Source: Betaproteobacteria bacterium UBA6904
GTDB lineage: Bacteria; Pseudomonadota; Gammaproteobacteria; Burkholderiales; SG8-39
Reading direction: 5' to 3'
Assembly (NCBI GenBank): GCA_002451175.1
Contig: DKBI01000163.1
Location: 1-6,205, forward strand
DNA: 6,205 nucleotides
The position numbers were made by a program, and so were the translations under genes. Under the pieces are notes generated by a model, which was not told where the DNA came from, ran no database searches, and saw nothing but the letters and a program-made list of their open reading frames with translations. Of the stretch, positions 1 through 5,247 are shown in pieces (the stretch's first letter is position 1; every line of letters begins with the position of its first letter).

Positions 1-688
1 CGGCGTCGCGATCGCGCCCCGCGACGACCAGCTCCGCGTCCGGGACGATGGCCAGCGCGCGCAAGACGCTGTCCATTCCCTTGCGTGCGAATCCTGAGCC
101 GACGAACAGGAAACGCGTTCGCGGCGCGCGCGCGCGCGCCGCGGGCGGCGCAAAGTGCGCCAGGTCCACGCCGTTGTAGATCACCGGGAGCTTGCCTGGC
201 GGGAGCCCGAAATGGCGCTGGATCTCGTCGCGCACCATGCGCGAATTGCAGATCACCGCGCGCAGCGCGGGGTGCAGGAAGAGTTGCCGTTCCGCGGCAC
301 ACAGGTAACGATGGTACGGACTGGCAGCGATCGCCGCGCGCTCCCACGGGGTCGCGGCGGCCGCCCGGTACGCCAGCCACTGGCGATGCACGCCGTCGCC
401 CGCGCGATAGATCGAGCAGCCGGGAATGCGTTCGTGCGACTGCACGAGATCGAAGCCTTCGCGCTGCCACTCGGCGCGGGCGGCTCGCGCGAACCCCGCG
501 TCGCGCCAGAGACTGCCGACGTAGGGCGGATCGACCCTCAGCACGCGCCGGCCGGGCGACGCATCCCAGCGCCGCGCGATGAGCGTCACCTCGGCCCCGA
601 TTCGCTCCAGTGCGGCTAGCGCACGCTCGACGAACCGCTCGGCACCCCCGAACGGGTTGTAACGCTGCCGAACGAGGGCGATGCGCAT
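1..688 (-). CDS. GT4-family glycosyltransferase, WaaG/RfaG-like (3' part beyond window)
   Basis: Probable cytoplasmic glycosyltransferase of the GT-B fold, family GT4, transferring a sugar from a nucleotide-sugar donor to a lipopolysaccharide-core or other cell-surface acceptor. The first 229 residues are present and the C-terminus lies off the left edge. The protein opens MRIALVRQRYNPFGGAERF, where the glycine-rich FGG loop of the acceptor domain is expected. Further on come VICNSRMVRDEI (about 158-169), IYNGVD (about 181-186, end of the N-terminal domain) and FLFVGSGFARKGMDSVL (about 203-219, start of the donor domain). The last closely resembles the GSDFGRKGVDRSIEAL stretch I recall from E. 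coli WaaG. ATG at 688 is chosen because the conserved N-terminal strand begins there. No clear Shine-Dalgarno is visible. The gene lies 83 bp after the btuB-like gene on the same strand with no obvious terminator between, so read-through is possible. The family is secure, but the exact sugar and acceptor cannot be told from sequence; other LPS or exopolysaccharide GT4 enzymes remain possible. Confidence 0.88.
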   Translation of the reverse strand, partial: MRIALVRQRYNPFGGAERFVERALAALERIGAEVTLIARRWDASPGRRVLRVDPPYVGSLWRDAGFARAARAEWQREGFDLVQSHERIPGCSIYRAGDGVHRQWLAYRAAAATPWERAAIAASPYHRYLCAAERQLFLHPALRAVICNSRMVRDEIQRHFGLPPGKLPVIYNGVDLAHFAPPAARARAPRTRFLFVGSGFARKGMDSVLRALAIVPDAELVVAGRDRDA

Positions 689-771
689 TCAGCCGGCCCG
701 CGGCGCCCGGCGCAGCATGGGTCTCCAAACCATGCGCGCAAGATACACCAGCGCGCGCAGTGGCGAAGCGC

Positions 772-2745
772 TCAGTCCGCGCGCCAGGCGAGCGTACCGA
801 ACAGCGCGCGCCCCGGCGCCGGAAACGCGCTGAAGCTCGTGCCGAAATCCCAGACGCCGTAGCTGTAGTACTTGCGATCGAAGAGATTGCTCGCTTCGAG
901 CGCCAGCGCCCAGCGACCGATCCGCTGTTCGAGCTTCAGGCCGGCCACCGTGTAGCCGGGCTGTTGCCGCCCGAAGGTGTTGGCCTGGTCGTTGTCGTAG
1001 TGCTGCGGTCCGACCCAGCGCAGGCTCGCGTTCAGCCGGCTGCTCGGCGCGAACTGCCAAGACGCCGTGGCGCCCGCGATCTCGCGCGGTACCAGCGGCA
1101 CGCGCTTGCCGGATACCTCCACGCCACCGTAGGTGCCCGAGAGAAAACGCGCGTCGAGCAGCGCCAGCGAGCCGTTCAGCTCGAGCGCCGGGGTGATGCG
1201 CCACCCGCCCTGCAGCTCCAGGCCGCGGCGGCGGGTCGGCGACAGGTTGACGTTGGCAAACACGAGCGGGCTGAAATAGATCTCGTCGCGCAGTCGCATC
1301 GCGTACGCTGCGGCGCGTGCGTACAGCCCGCCGCGCTCGTACTCGAGCGCGAACTCCCCGGTGTGCGCAATCTGCGGCTCGAGCAGCCGCTGCGCGCACG
1401 GCGGAAAGAAACACGCGTTGTCGTCGAAATTGGCGGTCCGAAAACTGCGCGCCGCACGCAACGTGCCCGACCATCCGTGGCCGAATGCATGGCGCGCGGC
1501 GACCTCGTAGGCGTGCAGCTGGCGCTCGGCGCTGCGATCATCCAGCGGAAAGACCTGCTCCGAGAGGCGGTCGCGATTGCGCTGTGTGCGCGCGCCGAGC
1601 ACGACCCGCGTCACCGGACCGGCCCAGAGGCTCGCCTGCGCGTACAGCGCCGAGTTCTCCAGGGTCCCGACGCGGCGCGAAAACGCCGCGCCCGCCGCGC
1701 CGGGCGCCGGCGCGCTGAGCGTGTCGTAGTCCCAGCGCTCGAGGTCGACGCCGGCGACGAGTTCGTGGCCGCGGCCGAACGCCTCGAAGGTCCATTTCGC
1801 ACGCGGCGTGAAGTTCCATGTGTCGGCGTGCGTGTCCGTGTAGAAACCGCCGAACAGGGCGAAGAACGCCTCTGCGCGCTTGTCCCGATAGGCGAGATCG
1901 GCGGACCACTCGGCACCCCACCCGCGCCAGGCGCCGCCCGCCACCAGCTGGTTGCCGCTGCGCCGGCTCGTGTCGTCGGGCGTCAAGGTCTGCCGGCGGT
2001 CGGCGAGCATCTGCGCCTCGGTGAGCGCGCCCGGCAGGCGCAGGCTCTGCGTGTCGACGCTGGCCTGCAGATAGCCGTGACCCCGCGCACCGCGCGCCTC
2101 CAGCCGCGCCGCGAGGTTGGTCTGCTGGAACCGGTTGTTGCGCCGGTAACCCGACGTATCCTCGTCGGAGACGGCGAAGGAAAAGCCGAGGCTCTCGGCC
2201 TGCCGGCTCATCCCGGCGCGAAACTCCCGGGTGCCGTAGCCACCGGCGCGACCGAGCGCGTAGGCGCGCGTCTCGCCGGATCCCGGTCGCCGCGTGATGA
2301 TGTTGATCGTGCCGCCGGTCGCACCGCCGCCATAGAGGACCGCGCCGGCGCCGCGCACGATCTCGATGCGCTCGATGGATTCGATCGGGATGCGGCTCAG
2401 CTGCGCCGGCTGCTGCTCGTTCTCGGACATCCGCACGCCGTCGAGCAGCACGAGCGTGTTCTGGTCGCCCGTGGCGCCGAACCCGCGCAAATCGAGCTGC
2501 GCGTTCGGCGAGCCGGCGTTGTCGCGGATGTGCAGCAGGCCGAACTGGGCGAGGATTTCGGCCAGGTTCGAGGACGGGCTGCGGCGCAAGTCGTCCGCCG
2601 AGATCAGCGTGACGCCCACCGGGAGTTCGTTGCGCGCATCCGGAAATCGCGTCGCGGTGATCACTACCGTCTCTTCGGCCGCCGCCGGCGCTGACGCAAC
2701 GATTCCTGCCAGCAAGAAGCTCGACAAACCACGGAAGCGGCGCAT
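772..2745 (-). CDS. btuB: TonB-dependent outer-membrane receptor, BtuB-type (vitamin B12 uptake)
   Basis: Outer-membrane beta-barrel receptor with an N-terminal plug, probably importing cobalamin or another corrinoid using TonB energy. The protein is 657 residues (E. coli BtuB is about 614). Residues 1-23 form a signal peptide (MRRF, hydrophobic core, then APAAA before EE). A TonB-box-like stretch ETVVITATR follows at about 25-33. The plug domain shows the family's pattern: LAEILAQFG, LDLRGFG, LVLLDGVRM, IERIEIVRGAGAVLYGG and GGTINIITRR. The barrel ends with NLFDRKYYSYG and a terminal strand LFGTLAWRAD; an aromatic last residue is usual, whereas here AD follows RALFGTLAW-R. The start at 2745 is preferred over an upstream ATG at 2802 because the signal peptide begins there, a GGGGAG ribosome-binding site sits 6 nt upstream (2752-2757), and 2802 falls at the end of the riboswitch. 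The upstream cobalamin riboswitch and divergent btuF are the main grounds for the B12 assignment; the barrel alone would only support a generic TonB receptor. Two close cysteines (codons 1396-1398 and 1411-1413) lie in a predicted loop. Confidence 0.93.
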   Translation of the reverse strand: MRRFRGLSSFLLAGIVASAPAAAEETVVITATRFPDARNELPVGVTLISADDLRRSPSSNLAEILAQFGLLHIRDNAGSPNAQLDLRGFGATGDQNTLVLLDGVRMSENEQQPAQLSRIPIESIERIEIVRGAGAVLYGGGATGGTINIITRRPGSGETRAYALGRAGGYGTREFRAGMSRQAESLGFSFAVSDEDTSGYRRNNRFQQTNLAARLEARGARGHGYLQASVDTQSLRLPGALTEAQMLADRRQTLTPDDTSRRSGNQLVAGGAWRGWGAEWSADLAYRDKRAEAFFALFGGFYTDTHADTWNFTPRAKWTFEAFGRGHELVAGVDLERWDYDTLSAPAPGAAGAAFSRRVGTLENSALYAQASLWAGPVTRVVLGARTQRNRDRLSEQVFPLDDRSAERQLHAYEVAARHAFGHGWSGTLRAARSFRTANFDDNACFFPPCAQRLLEPQIAHTGEFALEYERGGLYARAAAYAMRLRDEIYFSPLVFANVNLSPTRRRGLELQGGWRITPALELNGSLALLDARFLSGTYGGVEVSGKRVPLVPREIAGATASWQFAPSSRLNASLRWVGPQHYDNDQANTFGRQQPGYTVAGLKLEQRIGRWALALEASNLFDRKYYSYGVWDFGTSFSAFPAPGRALFGTLAWRAD

Positions 2746-2751
2746 TGACGT

Positions 2752-2757
2752 CTCCCC
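2752..2757 (-). promoter_or_regulatory. Ribosome-binding site deciding the btuB start
   Basis: GGGGAG on the minus strand lies 6 nt before ATG 2745 and is the best Shine-Dalgarno match near any candidate start of this gene. It supports 2745 over the upstream ATG at 2802. It directly follows a perfect hairpin (2759-2774), so its accessibility may be part of riboswitch control. Confidence 0.75.
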
Positions 2758-2758
2758 G

Positions 2759-2774
2759 GCGTCGTCCCCGACGC
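2759..2774 (-). promoter_or_regulatory. Short hairpin between riboswitch and btuB ribosome-binding site
   Basis: On the minus strand GCGTCG, loop GGGA, CGACGC forms a perfect 6-bp stem capped by a GNRA-type tetraloop. It ends one base before the CGGGGAG ribosome-binding segment. It has no following U-run, so it is not an intrinsic terminator. It may belong to the expression platform of the cobalamin riboswitch, acting on translation initiation. The structure is seen directly; the role is inferred. Confidence 0.5.
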
Positions 2775-2799
2775 ACGAACAAGGGTGGGTAAGGCGCGG

Positions 2800-3009
2800 C
2801 AAGGCCGGTCTCCGGACTCGCGAGTGGCGGTTTCAACTCCGCGGGGCGCACGGCCTTCCCGCAAGACCATGAGGTCTTGCAGTGGCCGAAGCGTGCGCCG
2901 CCTCGCTTACCGTTGCGGGGGCAGTACGGGCATTGCGGCGCCATCCCGGCGCCACGCACCCGTTTCCCGTTTCATCCCGGGAGATCGGATCGGCTCCCGG
3001 GACACCTTG
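2800..3009 (-). ncRNA. Cobalamin (adenosylcobalamin-type) riboswitch upstream of btuB
   Basis: A cis-acting RNA aptamer that binds a cobalamin and normally represses the downstream gene when B12 is plentiful. All hallmark blocks occur in order on the minus strand: GATGAAACGGGAAACGGGTG (about 2974-2955); CTGCCCCCGCAACGGTAAGC (about 2925-2906) followed by GAG; the B12 box GGCCACTG (2887-2880); a perfect stem-loop GCAAGACC-TCAT-GGTCTTGC (2880-2861); GCGGGAAGGCC (about 2863-2853); and the 3' block GAGTCCGGAGACCGGCC (about 2819-2803). A closing P1 helix can be drawn from CAAGG (3009-3005) to CCTTG (2804-2800). A small helix CCGGGAG/CTCCCGG lies just inside it. The 3' end is 54 nt before the btuB ATG. 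No terminator with a U-run follows the aptamer, so control of translation is more likely than attenuation. Ends are approximate to several bases. Confidence 0.95.
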
Positions 3010-3026
3010 CAGCGTGCTGCGCCGAT

Positions 3027-3032
3027 ATTATA
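3027..3032 (-). promoter_or_regulatory. Probable -10 element of the riboswitch-btuB transcript
   Basis: A perfect TATAAT reads on the minus strand at 3032-3027, predicting a start near 3020, about 11 nt before the riboswitch closing helix. The -35 position (about 3055-3050, CAAAGC) is a poor match and lies inside the first codons of btuF, so an activator or an extended contact may compensate. The spacing to the riboswitch is the strongest support. On the plus strand the overlapping TATTAT (3026-3031) could serve btuF. Confidence 0.6.
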
Positions 3033-3040
3033 GGCGCACC

Positions 3041-3913
3041 ATGCTGCGGGCTTTGATCGCCATCATGCTTTGCGCCGCCGCGCCCGTGCGCGCGGAGATC
3101 AGCGTCGTCGACGACTACGGACACCGCGTCACGCTGGCCGGGCCGGCACGCCGCATCGTCAGCCTTTCGCCCCACCTCACGGAATTGCTCTACGCGGCTG
3201 GCGCGGGCGCGCGCCTCGTCGGCGCCATCGAGCACAGCGACTACCCGGAGGCGGCAAAGACACTGCCGCGGATTGGCAGCGAGAGCGGCATCCGCCTGGA
3301 GGCACTGCTGCAGCTGAAACCAGATCTCGTGGCGGCGTGGCCGAACGCGGGGAGTCGCCGTCAGATCGAGCGCATCGCCGCTTTGGGCGTGCCCGTCTAT
3401 CGGTCCGAGCCCCGCGAACTCGACGATGTCGCGCGCACGCTGCAGACGCTGGGGACGCTCGCCGGCACGCAAACCGCCGCTGACGCAGCGGCCGCGGAAT
3501 TCCGCGCACGCGCTGAAGCCCTTCGCCGGGCCAATGCCGCCAAGCCGCGGCTGCGCGTCTTCTATCAGGTGTGGAACCGGCCCCTCATGACGGTCAACGG
3601 CGATCACCTGATCAGCAAGGTGATGCAGATGTGCGGCGGCGAAAACGTCTTCGCCGGGCTGCCGGTCATCGCGCCACCCATCGAGCGCGAGGCGGTGTTG
3701 CGCGCGGCGCCGGAAGTGATCGTCGCGAGCGGCGTGGGCGAGACCCGGCCGGTGTGGCTGGACGACTGGCGTGCCTTCCCGCAATTGCCGGCGGTGGCAA
3801 AGGAGCGCCTGTACTCGATCCCGCCCGACCTGCTGCAGCGGCATACGCCGCGCATCCTCGACGGGGCGGAACGCCTGTGCACGCTCTTCGACCAGGTCCG
3901 CGCAGGGCGTTGA
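3041..3913 (+). CDS. btuF: Periplasmic cobalamin-binding protein BtuF (ABC transporter substrate-binding)
   Basis: Captures corrinoid in the periplasm and hands it to a BtuCD-type inner-membrane ABC transporter. The protein is 290 residues with a signal peptide at about 1-18 (ending PVRA before EIS). It keeps the class III binding-protein layout of two lobes joined by a helix. Matches to E. coli BtuF as I recall it include IVSLSPHLTELLYAAG (39-54), SDYPEAA (66-72), LKPDLVAAW (92-100), MCGGENVF (197-204) and TPRILDGAERLC (269-280). E87 and E217 align with the two lobe glutamates that dock onto BtuC. C198 and C280 align with the disulfide pair of E. coli BtuF. ATG 3041 is chosen because the signal peptide starts there; upstream in-frame sequence (from 2882) reads through the antisense of the riboswitch and is not protein-like. 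Only a weak AGGCG precedes the start. It diverges from the btuB gene, consistent with one uptake pathway. No btuC or btuD is in the window. Confidence 0.93.
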   Translation: MLRALIAIMLCAAAPVRAEISVVDDYGHRVTLAGPARRIVSLSPHLTELLYAAGAGARLVGAIEHSDYPEAAKTLPRIGSESGIRLEALLQLKPDLVAAWPNAGSRRQIERIAALGVPVYRSEPRELDDVARTLQTLGTLAGTQTAADAAAAEFRARAEALRRANAAKPRLRVFYQVWNRPLMTVNGDHLISKVMQMCGGENVFAGLPVIAPPIEREAVLRAAPEVIVASGVGETRPVWLDDWRAFPQLPAVAKERLYSIPPDLLQRHTPRILDGAERLCTLFDQVRAGR

Positions 3914-3937
3914 CCGCCTTGCGGCGCCCCGCGGCGG
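3914..3937 (+). terminator. GC-rich hairpin just after btuF, weak terminator candidate
   Basis: CCGCC (3914-3918) can pair with GGCGG (3933-3937) immediately after the btuF stop codon, with alternative pairings such as CCGC-CTT-GCGG inside it. There is no U-run after it, so intrinsic termination is doubtful. It may protect the 3' end or simply reflect high GC. Confidence 0.25.
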
Positions 3938-3973
3938 ACGTCAGGAATCACTTTCACATTCCGCCGCTGTTTC

Positions 3974-4002
3974 TTGACCTAGCGACGGAATTGCAACATA
4001 TT
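3974..4002 (+). promoter_or_regulatory. Predicted sigma70-type promoter for the zapB-like/zapA operon
   Basis: TTGACC (3974-3979, 5 of 6 consensus) and CATATT (3997-4002, 4 of 6) are separated by 17 bp in a locally AT-richer patch. The predicted start falls near 4009, only a couple of bases before the GTG at 4011, suggesting a leaderless or nearly leaderless mRNA. An inverted repeat AGCGAC/GTCGCT (3981-3986 and 4003-4008) brackets the spacer and -10 and could be an operator. Confidence 0.6.
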
Positions 4003-4010
4003 GTCGCTCC

Positions 4011-4202
4011 GTGGAAGCCGAGTTCGCATCGCTGGAAACCAAGGTGGCGCAGCTCGTTGGCCTGTGCGAGCGGCTTCGCAACGACAACGCGGCGCTGCGC
4101 CAGGAAGTCGCTGCCGCGCAGCAGGAGAACCGCCGCCTCGGCGAGCGCGTGGAGTCGGCGCGGGCGCGCCTCGAGCAACTCATCGCGCGCCTGCCGGACT
4201 GA
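4011..4202 (+). CDS. Small coiled-coil protein, ZapB-like (TIGR02449-type)
   Basis: A 63-residue protein predicted to be almost wholly alpha-helical coiled coil, with heptad-like hydrophobic spacing (LETKVAQLVGLCERLRND, then ENRRLGERVESARARLEQL). Length, the N-terminal pattern and position directly before zapA fit the small TIGR02449 family found upstream of zapA in many proteobacteria, thought to act with the Z-ring in cell division like ZapB. The start must be GTG 4011: an in-frame TGA occurs at 3975-3977 and no other usable start lies between. There is no Shine-Dalgarno, and the predicted transcription start is at about 4009. The stop (4200-4202) is 7 nt before zapA, indicating an operon. 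The family call is inferred from length, helix pattern and context; sequence conservation in this family is low. Confidence 0.82.
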   Translation: MEAEFASLETKVAQLVGLCERLRNDNAALRQEVAAAQQENRRLGERVESARARLEQLIARLPD

Positions 4203-4209
4203 GCCCTGC

Positions 4210-4521
4210 ATGGCTGCCGGTGCCAACACCCTCGAAGTCAGCATCCTCGGCCGCACCTATCGCGTCGCCTGCGACGACGCCGAGCGCGAGGCGCTGCTGC
4301 AGGCCGTCGCCTACATCGACGGCAAGATGAACGAGGTGCGCAAGTCAGGGAAGGTCTCGGGAAGCGAGCGCATCGCCGTCATGGTCGCGCTGAACATCGC
4401 GCACGAACTGCTGGCCACGAAAGTCTCCGGCGGCGTGGACCTGGGTCAGGCCAAGCGCCGCATGGCCTCGATTGAATCGCGCATCGACGCGGCGCTCGCA
4501 AGCCAGGAAAAGCTGTTCTAG
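4210..4521 (+). CDS. zapA: Cell division protein ZapA
   Basis: FtsZ-binding protein that bundles protofilaments and stabilises the cytokinetic Z-ring in the cytoplasm. At 103 residues it is close to the E. coli protein (109). An N-terminal beta-hairpin domain, LEVSILGRTYRVAC (about 8-21), aligns with the IFGRSLRVNC stretch of E. coli ZapA. The long dimer/tetramer helix follows, with EREALLQAVAYIDGKMNEVR (26-45) and SERIAVMVALNIAHELL (52-68) containing the conserved ALNI-x-x-EL signature. The C-terminal helix ends SQEKLF. ATG 4210 lies 7 nt after the zapB-like stop, with a weak GGACTGAG upstream. The last codons are next to the -10 box of the 6S RNA gene, which starts 16 nt after the stop; the zapA-ssrS arrangement is widely conserved in proteobacteria. 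Confidence 0.95.
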   Translation: MAAGANTLEVSILGRTYRVACDDAEREALLQAVAYIDGKMNEVRKSGKVSGSERIAVMVALNIAHELLATKVSGGVDLGQAKRRMASIESRIDAALASQEKLF

Positions 4522-4524
4522 CAG

Positions 4525-4530
4525 TACAAT
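4525..4530 (+). promoter_or_regulatory. -10 element of the 6S RNA gene
   Basis: TACAAT (5 of 6 consensus) lies 3 bp after the zapA stop codon and exactly 7 nt before the first base of the predicted closing stem of 6S RNA (G4537). The -35 region, inside the end of zapA, has no clear TTGACA match. Confidence 0.7.
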
Positions 4531-4536
4531 CGAAGC

Positions 4537-4720
4537 GCCCCCTGCCGTGCGCGACAGGGCCTTATTTTTCCGAACCGATAGCTTCCTGAGGTTGCGGACT
4601 CGATCGTCACTGTTGTGATCGTCCCACGCCTTGCGTGCCGGACGAACCTGATGTGACCGGAACGCAACCACCCTGTTTGGCAGGGTTCGGGAGCCGGGCT
4701 CACCGGCATGCGCGGGGGGC
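4537..4720 (+). ncRNA. ssrS: 6S RNA (RNA polymerase-sigma70 regulator)
   Basis: A small RNA that mimics an open promoter and sequesters sigma70 RNA polymerase, mainly in stationary phase. The closing stem pairs 4537-4550 (GCCCCCTGCCGTGC) with 4706-4720 through 14 base pairs with one bulged base (C4711). The apical arm is anchored by GGTTGCG (4590-4596) pairing with CGCAACC (4663-4669), with a further CACGC-CTT-GCGTG hairpin inside. On the 3' side of the central bubble, CCCTG-TTTGG-CAGGG (4671-4685) forms the small hairpin also found in E. coli 6S. CCGATA (4575-4580) occupies almost the same position as in E. coli (index 39 against 40), as does the ACC just before the 3' hairpin. Total length between stem ends is 184 nt, the same as the E. 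coli RNA. Location right after zapA is the conserved one. By analogy, product-RNA synthesis would start near 4579. Ends are set by the stem and the -10 box. Confidence 0.92.
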
Positions 4721-4785
4721 ACTCTCAGGGCGAGGTTCGCCGCGATTCGCGCGCGGGCCGTCGCCGGCACCAGGGCCCACCCAAC

Positions 4786-5247
4786 GTGAATTACTGGCTG
4801 ATGAAGTCCGAGCCGCAGGAATGCTCGATCGACGACGTGCTTGCGGCGCCGGGACGCACCGTGCCCTGGAGCGGCGTGCGCAACTACCAGGCCCGAAACT
4901 TCATGCGCGATGCGATGCGCGTCCGCGATGGCGTGCTGTTCTTCCACTCGAGCTGCGCCGAACCGGGCATCGCGGGGCTCGCCGAAGTGGCCTCCGAGGC
5001 CTATCCGGACGCGACGCAGTTCGACCGGAACAGTCCCTATTACGACCCCAAGGCGACCCGGGCTTCGCCCCGCTGGGTCAACGTCGACGTGCGCGCGCTG
5101 CGCAAGACGCGCCTCGTGAGCCTGAGGGAACTCCGCGTCGCGCGAGCGCTCGCCGGGCTCTGGGTGCTGCGCCCCGGCAATCGGCTCTCCATTACGCCGG
5201 TCACCGCACAGGAGTGGCGCGTCATCACGGGTAAACTGCGCGCGTGA
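4786..5247 (+). CDS. EVE (DUF55) domain-containing protein
   Basis: A 153-residue single-domain protein of the EVE family, a PUA-like fold related to YTH and ASCH domains and to eukaryotic thymocyte nuclear protein 1. The family is thought to recognise modified bases in nucleic acid; the cellular role in this organism is unknown. Signature blocks are [16 protein letters not shown] (3-18), [15 protein letters not shown] (about 28-42), [19 protein letters not shown] (about 51-69), [12 protein letters not shown] (about 79-90), WVNVDV (about 97-102) and [17 protein letters not shown] (about 124-140). GTG 4786 is chosen because conservation begins at residue 2; an ATG further upstream in frame (4708) lies inside the 6S RNA closing stem. 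The ribosome-binding site is weak. The stop overlaps the hemE start (GTGA, 4 bp), implying translational coupling. The gene may be transcribed by read-through of ssrS or from an unseen promoter between 4721 and 4785, where I see no clear elements. Confidence 0.93.
   Translation: MNYWLMKSEPQECSIDDVLAAPGRTVPWSGVRNYQARNFMRDAMRVRDGVLFFHSSCAEPGIAGLAEVASEAYPDATQFDRNSPYYDPKATRASPRWVNVDVRALRKTRLVSLRELRVARALAGLWVLRPGNRLSITPVTAQEWRVITGKLRA

Noticed and set aside
689..1474. Minus-strand open frame ending with TGA directly abutting the glycosyltransferase ATG, suggesting translational coupling
   Set aside because: Most of it is a shifted-frame reading of btuB, and its short tail after 772 has no recognisable motif or ribosome-binding site. 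The abutting stop looks like chance.
610..2694. Long plus-strand open frame opposite the btuB-like gene
   Set aside because: It is an antisense shadow: the minus frame has a signal peptide, TonB box, plug and barrel motifs and a riboswitch. The plus frame is low-complexity Arg/Ala-rich with no recognisable motif.
2746..2802. Upstream ATG at 2802 as the btuB start, adding 19 residues
   Set aside because: It would place a non-signal-like leader before a normal signal peptide. It begins at the end of the riboswitch closing helix and lacks the good ribosome-binding site seen before 2745.
2882..3040. N-terminal extension of btuF from an ATG at 2882
   Set aside because: This stretch is the antisense of the cobalamin riboswitch. 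The true protein starts with a clear signal peptide at 3041.
3571..4209. Long plus-strand frame running from inside btuF into zapA as a fusion
   Set aside because: The part before 4210 is a shifted reading of btuF, the promoter region and the zapB-like gene. ZapA homology begins only at ATG 4210.
4345..4947. Minus-strand open frame across zapA, 6S RNA and the EVE gene
   Set aside because: It is antisense to two well-supported genes and a structured RNA, with no domain-like sequence.
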